Notes under the pieces: model-generated
Told to the model about the DNA's origin: nothing
Seen by the model: only the letters and a program-made list of their open reading frames with translations
The model's database searches: none
Made by a program: the position numbers and the translations under genes
Shown: in pieces, positions 60,672-64,000 of the stretch
Position numbering within the stretch: position 1 is the stretch's first letter
Layout of the letters: every line of letters begins with the position of its first letter
Assembly: GCA_002370555.1 (NCBI GenBank)
Contig: AP014718.1
Span: 62,001 to 126,000 of the forward strand
Length of the DNA: 64,000 nt
From: Arthrobacter sp. Hiyo4
GTDB taxonomy: Bacteria > Actinomycetota > Actinomycetes > Actinomycetales > Micrococcaceae
Reading direction: 5' to 3'

Positions 60672-61243
60672 TCAGGCCGCCGTCGGCTCATCCACCAGCA
60701 GCACCTTCGGGCTACCCATCAGCGCCCGGGCAATGTTCACCCGCTGCCGCTGCCCGCCCGAGAGCTGGTGCGGCCGCTTGCCGGGGACTCAGCCAAGCCC
60801 ACTAGATCCAACAGGTCAAGAGCCCGCGTACGCGCGGCCTTCAGCGGGTTGCCGCGCAGGTGGTGGCCGATCATCAACTGCTCGACGGCGGTCAGGGACG
60901 CCAGGAGGTTGGGCTGCTGGAAGATGATGCCCACCGTCTCCCGCCGCAGCGCGGTCAGTTCCCTATCCTTCAGCCCCGCGGTGTTGGTCCCGTCAATGAT
61001 CAAGTCCCCGCTGGTGGGGCGGACCAGGGTGGCGGCGACGGCCAGGAGGCTGGATTTGCCTGAGCCGGACGGGCCCACCAGCGAGACCATCCGGCCCGCC
61101 GCGACCCGAAGGCTGACGCTGTCCAGGGCCTTTATGGTTCCGCCGCCGTCCGGGTATTCGAGGGTGACGTTGCTGAGGGTCAGCGGGTGTGCGAGGGCGG
61201 AACCGGCGGTAGCGGTGAGGGGCGCAGCAGTTGGAACAGACAC
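60672..61243 (-). pseudogene. LolD/MacB-type ABC ATPase, truncated after Walker B; one frameshift
   Basis: Starts at 61243 with LTLSNVTLEYPDGGGTIKAL. Walker A is [14 protein letters not shown], then VGIIFQQPNLLASLTAVEQL, and, after a shift near 60785, the signature [17 protein letters not shown] and Walker [11 protein letters not shown], after which a TGA follows at once. The D-loop, switch histidine and C-terminus (about 60 residues) are missing, and the downstream DNA is the tandem repeat. It preceded the permease fragment at 61278, as in exporter operons. Confidence 0.82.
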
Positions 61244-61277
61244 GGGAAGTACCTTTCGGGAGTTTCAGGGAGAGGAA

Positions 61278-61696
61278 TTAGTTGCCGCCGAGGGCAATCA
61301 GCGGATCTACCGTGGTCACACGGCGGACTGCCAGCGCGGCGCCCGCCAGCCCAATACCCACAATCCCCAGCACGGGCAGCAAGGTGGTGGCCGGCGTGAC
61401 CAGGAACGGCGCGGCCTGGGCTGCGGCGAACCCGCCTGCAACGCCGACCAGACCGCCCAGGCCCGCGCCGGCCAGCAGCACAATTGCGGCCTGGGTCATG
61501 GCATCGCGCAGCACGTAGCCGCCGGACGCGCCCATGGCCTTGAGGACGGCGATATCGCGGGTGCGCTGCACGGTCCAGACCGTCAGGAACGCCACGATCA
61601 CCAGTGCCGAAATCCAGTAAAGGAACGCCTGCATCAGCAGCAGCGACCCGTTTTCGCTCTTGAAAGAGCCCAGCGACTGGAACGAGCCGGTGCAGC
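61278..61696 (-). pseudogene. FtsX-type ABC permease, C-terminal part only
   Basis: Reads SLGSFKSENGSLLLMQAFLY and WISALVIVAFLTVWTVQRTR, then DIAVLKAMGASGGYVLRDAM and LPVLGIVGIGLAGAALAVRR, ending PLIALGGN. This is the last half of a MacB/DevC-like permease with its three final helices. Homology begins abruptly near 61696, where an unrelated plus-strand kinase fragment begins, so the first 200 or so residues are gone. Confidence 0.78.
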
Positions 61697-62738
61697 AGAC
61701 GGCGTCGGAAAACCTCGCGGAGGTGCGCAGCTTTGTCCGCGGTCTCTCCTCGCTCCAGCTCCAGGAGTCGTCGCTCCCGGAAAGCCTGCAGCGGCTCTGC
61801 GGCGAAACCGAAACCCTGGCCGCCGCCCGCGGCGACGGGCTCCGCTGCCGCTTCGAACTGGTGGGCGACCCCGCGGAGCTGCCGCCGCAGTACAGCGTCA
61901 CCCTGCTCCGGGCCGCCCAGGCCAGCCTCGCCAACGTGAGGCTCCACGCCAAGGCGAGCACCGCCGTCGTTACCCTCGCGTTCCTCGGCGACGAGGTCAC
62001 CCTGGACGTGTACGACGACGGCACAGGCTTTGTGCCGGAAGCGCCGGGGTCCGGCGTGGCCGGCCGGGCGGACGGCAGCGGGTTCGGGCTGCGCTCGCTG
62101 GCTGCCCGGGTGGCTGACTATCCCGTGGTCCGCGCGGGCCTGCGCGCCATGCTCACTGAATTCGCTGACTTCAGCGTGGCTGCCGAGGCCGCCGACGGGG
62201 ACGCCGCGCTGCGGGAACTCGCCCGGCTGCGGACACTGGGGGCCGCGTGGATGTGGTGCTGATGGACCTGCAGATGGGCGCCGGGATGGACGGGGTCACC
62301 GCCACCGCCGCGATCCGGCAGCTGGACGCCCCGCCGCCGGTCCTGATCCTGACCACCTACGACACCGAGGCGGACATCCTGGCCGCCGTGGAGGCAGGCG
62401 CCAGCGGCTACATGCTCAAGGACGCACCGCCGGAACAGATCCGCCAGGCGGTACTGTCTGCGGCAGCCGGCCAGACGGCGATGGCGCCCAAGGTTGCGGC
62501 ACTGCTGATGTCCCGGATCAGCAGCCCGGAAGCGGCCCTCACCGCCCGCGAGGTCCAGCTTCTTGAACTGCTGGCCACCGGACTGACCAACCGCGCCATC
62601 GCCCGACGGCTCTTCATTTCTGAGGCCACCGTCAAAACCCACCTCGTGCACATCTACGGCAAGCTCGGCGTGGACAACCGGACCTCGGCCACCGCCCTGG
62701 CAACGCAACGGCGGATCATCCGCCCGCCGGGCCAGTAA
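61697..62738 (+). pseudogene. Histidine-kinase tail joined to a NarL-type response regulator; one frameshift
   Basis: The left part is the end of a NarL-partner histidine kinase: ASENLAEVRSFVRGLSSLQL and an HATPase domain with SLANVRLHAKASTAVVTLAF and DGTGFVPEAPGSG, GFGLRSLAARVAD. The phospho-histidine helix is absent. At about 62115 it passes directly into a response regulator, YPVVRAGLRAMLTEFADFSV, that lacks its first 10 or so residues. A frameshift near 62235 precedes the phospho-acceptor Asp in VVLMDLQM, then LTAREVQLLELLATGLTNRA and SEATVKTHLVHIYGKLGVDN form the LuxR helix-turn-helix. The join occurs where both genes carry VAD-like sequence, so it looks like a deletion. Confidence 0.78.
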
Positions 62739-62786
62739 CGGTGCCATACTGGGCGTTCATCACGTCGTCGTGAGGGGGCTTCGGAA

Positions 62787-63938
62787 ATGGGCTTGGACCT
62801 AGTCACGCTCAGGGTGGCCTTCAGCCTGATGGCACTCTTGCTTGGCCTGCTGTTCTACTTCTTCGCGTACCGCACCACTCGCGCGCCGTACAGCGGCTGG
62901 TGGTGCGTGGCCTTGGCGCTGTTTCTGACCGGAGCCCTTGCTTTCCTGCTCGATGGCACAGCCCTTCAGCGGTGGACTAATCCCCTGGGGCATGTCCTGT
63001 TGGTTTCGGGGGCGGTGAGCGTATGGGTAAGTGCACGTTCGCTGCGGAGGTCCCCGCCGCGGCCGTTGTTGTTCGCCGCCGCGCCCGCTGCGACCCTGGT
63101 GGCCTGCGCTCTTGACAGTCCTGCCACGAACACGTGGGCAGGCGGACCGGTCTTTCTGGCCTCGATGGGCCTGCTGTTTGGGCTGGCGACGCGGGAGATG
63201 TGGCCGGCCGAACCTGCGTACACCCGGGTGCGGATCCCCATGACTGCATCTGTCGGGCTGGTGTCCGTCTTCTACCTTGGCCGTCTTATTGCTTTTCTGA
63301 CCGATGGACCAGGAGGACCCACTTTCGAGTTGCTCTTCGGCTCGGCAACCACCACCATGCTCACCATGGTTTTGTTGGTGGTGGTGTCCTTCAGCATGGC
63401 CGGTCTCATCAGCGAGCAGCAGACCCGTGCCCTGCGCATGGTGGCCACCCGCGACGATCTCACCGGCCTGCTCAACCGCAAAGCTTTCCTGGACCTGGCC
63501 GCGGCGCAGTTGAGGGACAGGGCCGTCACTCAGGGGACCGGAGCCCTGATCCTCGCAGACCTGGACAAATTCAAGGCCGTCAACGACACGTACGGCCACG
63601 CCGCCGGGGATATGGCGCTGCAGGCCTTTGGCGCCGCGTGCCAGGACACCGTACGGTCTACGGACCTCGTGGGCAGGTACGGCGGGGAAGAATTTGTCCT
63701 CCTCATCCCGGGTGCCTCCGCCGGGCGGGCGGAGGAAATCGCCGTGGAGGTCAGCAGACGGCTCGCCCAAGTGCCCACCGTCGACGGGCTGGAGATGCCC
63801 ACCGTCAGTTACGGCGTAGCACTGTACGACGCCGGGACCTCCGATGTGGAAGACCTCATCGCCGCCGCTGACAGGGCTCTCTATAGGGCTAAGTCGCTGG
63901 GCAGGAACCGCACCGTCCACAGCGACCCGCGGGGCTAG
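62787..63938 (+). CDS. Membrane-bound diguanylate cyclase (GGDEF)
   Basis: Intact 383 residues. About six hydrophobic helices (for example LMALLLGLLFYFFAYR, VALALFLTGALAFLLDG, MVLLVVVSFSMAGLIS) form an N-terminal sensor unit. The C-terminal GGDEF domain has TRDDLTGLLNRKAFLDLAA, ILADLDKFKAVNDTYGHAAG and the active-site motif RYGGEEFVLLIPG, so it should make cyclic di-GMP from GTP. A start at the ATG at 62787 is preceded by GGGGG. Confidence 0.92.
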   Translation: MGLDLVTLRVAFSLMALLLGLLFYFFAYRTTRAPYSGWWCVALALFLTGALAFLLDGTALQRWTNPLGHVLLVSGAVSVWVSARSLRRSPPRPLLFAAAPAATLVACALDSPATNTWAGGPVFLASMGLLFGLATREMWPAEPAYTRVRIPMTASVGLVSVFYLGRLIAFLTDGPGGPTFELLFGSATTTMLTMVLLVVVSFSMAGLISEQQTRALRMVATRDDLTGLLNRKAFLDLAAAQLRDRAVTQGTGALILADLDKFKAVNDTYGHAAGDMALQAFGAACQDTVRSTDLVGRYGGEEFVLLIPGASAGRAEEIAVEVSRRLAQVPTVDGLEMPTVSYGVALYDAGTSDVEDLIAAADRALYRAKSLGRNRTVHSDPRG

Positions 63939-63965
63939 ACCGAGCCGTGCCGCCGCGGCCGTATG

Positions 63966-64000
63966 TTAGTTAAGCTTCCCCGCCAGCCGTTCCCGCATGG
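63966..64000 (-). CDS. C-terminal end of a gene entering from the right
   Basis: The minus-strand reading MRERLAGKLN ends at a TAA at 63966-63968, 28 bases past the convergent cyclase stop. Only this tail is visible, so identity is unknown and it may be chance. Confidence 0.3.
   Translation of the reverse strand, partial: MRERLAGKLN

Overview
The window is high-GC actinobacterial DNA, most likely from Arthrobacter or a close relative (Micrococcaceae). The main reasons are the cell-wall signalling cluster fhaA-fhaB-pstP-rodA-pbpA-pknA-pknB with a leucine tRNA just upstream, the dimethylglycine-oxidase genes of the Arthrobacter globiformis type, and a Rhodococcus/Kocuria-type putrescine oxidase. 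No rRNA, CRISPR array or prophage is visible.

Layout. 1-7.5 kb: the seven-gene FHA/phosphatase/kinase/division operon on the minus strand, entering pknB at the window edge. 7.8-12.3 kb: tRNA-Leu(CAG), a TetR regulator divergent from putrescine oxidase with a 23-bp palindromic operator between them, a truncated APC transporter and two hypothetical genes. 12.3-15 kb: mobile-element remnants (serine resolvase, IS21 istA, tyrosine recombinase, IS3 orfA). 15-32 kb: an N-methyl-amine/C1-folate region with a PucR regulator, folD, two dimethylglycine-oxidase-type flavoproteins, purU, a TetR/BetI-type regulator and a spermidine/putrescine-type ABC importer. A shared operator core, ATAATANNNTATTA, sits in the promoters of the TetR gene and the importer, with a third copy in gene-poor DNA. 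32-41.5 kb: methylmalonate-semialdehyde dehydrogenase, a second PucR, an omega-aminotransferase, an aldehyde dehydrogenase and a PuuB-like oxidase, which together look like an amine or beta-amino-acid catabolic set. 41.5-44.4 kb: a DUF3883 remnant, a VapBC module, DUF5997, a LysR-like binding protein and a lipoprotein. 44.4-50.4 kb: a GntR-controlled 5-oxoproline locus (pxpA, MHS transporter, fused pxpBC, biotin carboxylase/BCCP). 51-57.3 kb: urease operon ureABCEFGD plus a nickel permease. 57.3-64 kb: arfB, a Bcr/CflA-type efflux pump, a RelBE module, an alpha/beta hydrolase, a run of truncated ABC and two-component genes, and a diguanylate cyclase.

A dominant feature is the very large number of single-base frameshifts. 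They occur in more than twenty genes, including core genes (pbpA, rodA, pstP, pknA), all over the urease operon, and apparently in the T-stem of the tRNA. Many fall in or beside G/C runs. This looks more like uncorrected sequencing indels than decay, so the frameshifted genes are annotated as CDS spanning the whole reconstructed gene. Larger losses, where gene parts are missing and the remaining ends are joined (APC transporter, biotin carboxylase, DUF1801 protein, ABC ATPase/permease, histidine kinase/response regulator), are noted separately.

Functionally, the centre of the window would import N-methylated or polyamine-like compounds, oxidatively demethylate them on flavoproteins that pass the methyl carbon to tetrahydrofolate, and recycle or release that carbon through FolD and PurU. 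The aminotransferase, dehydrogenases and urease would recover carbon and nitrogen.
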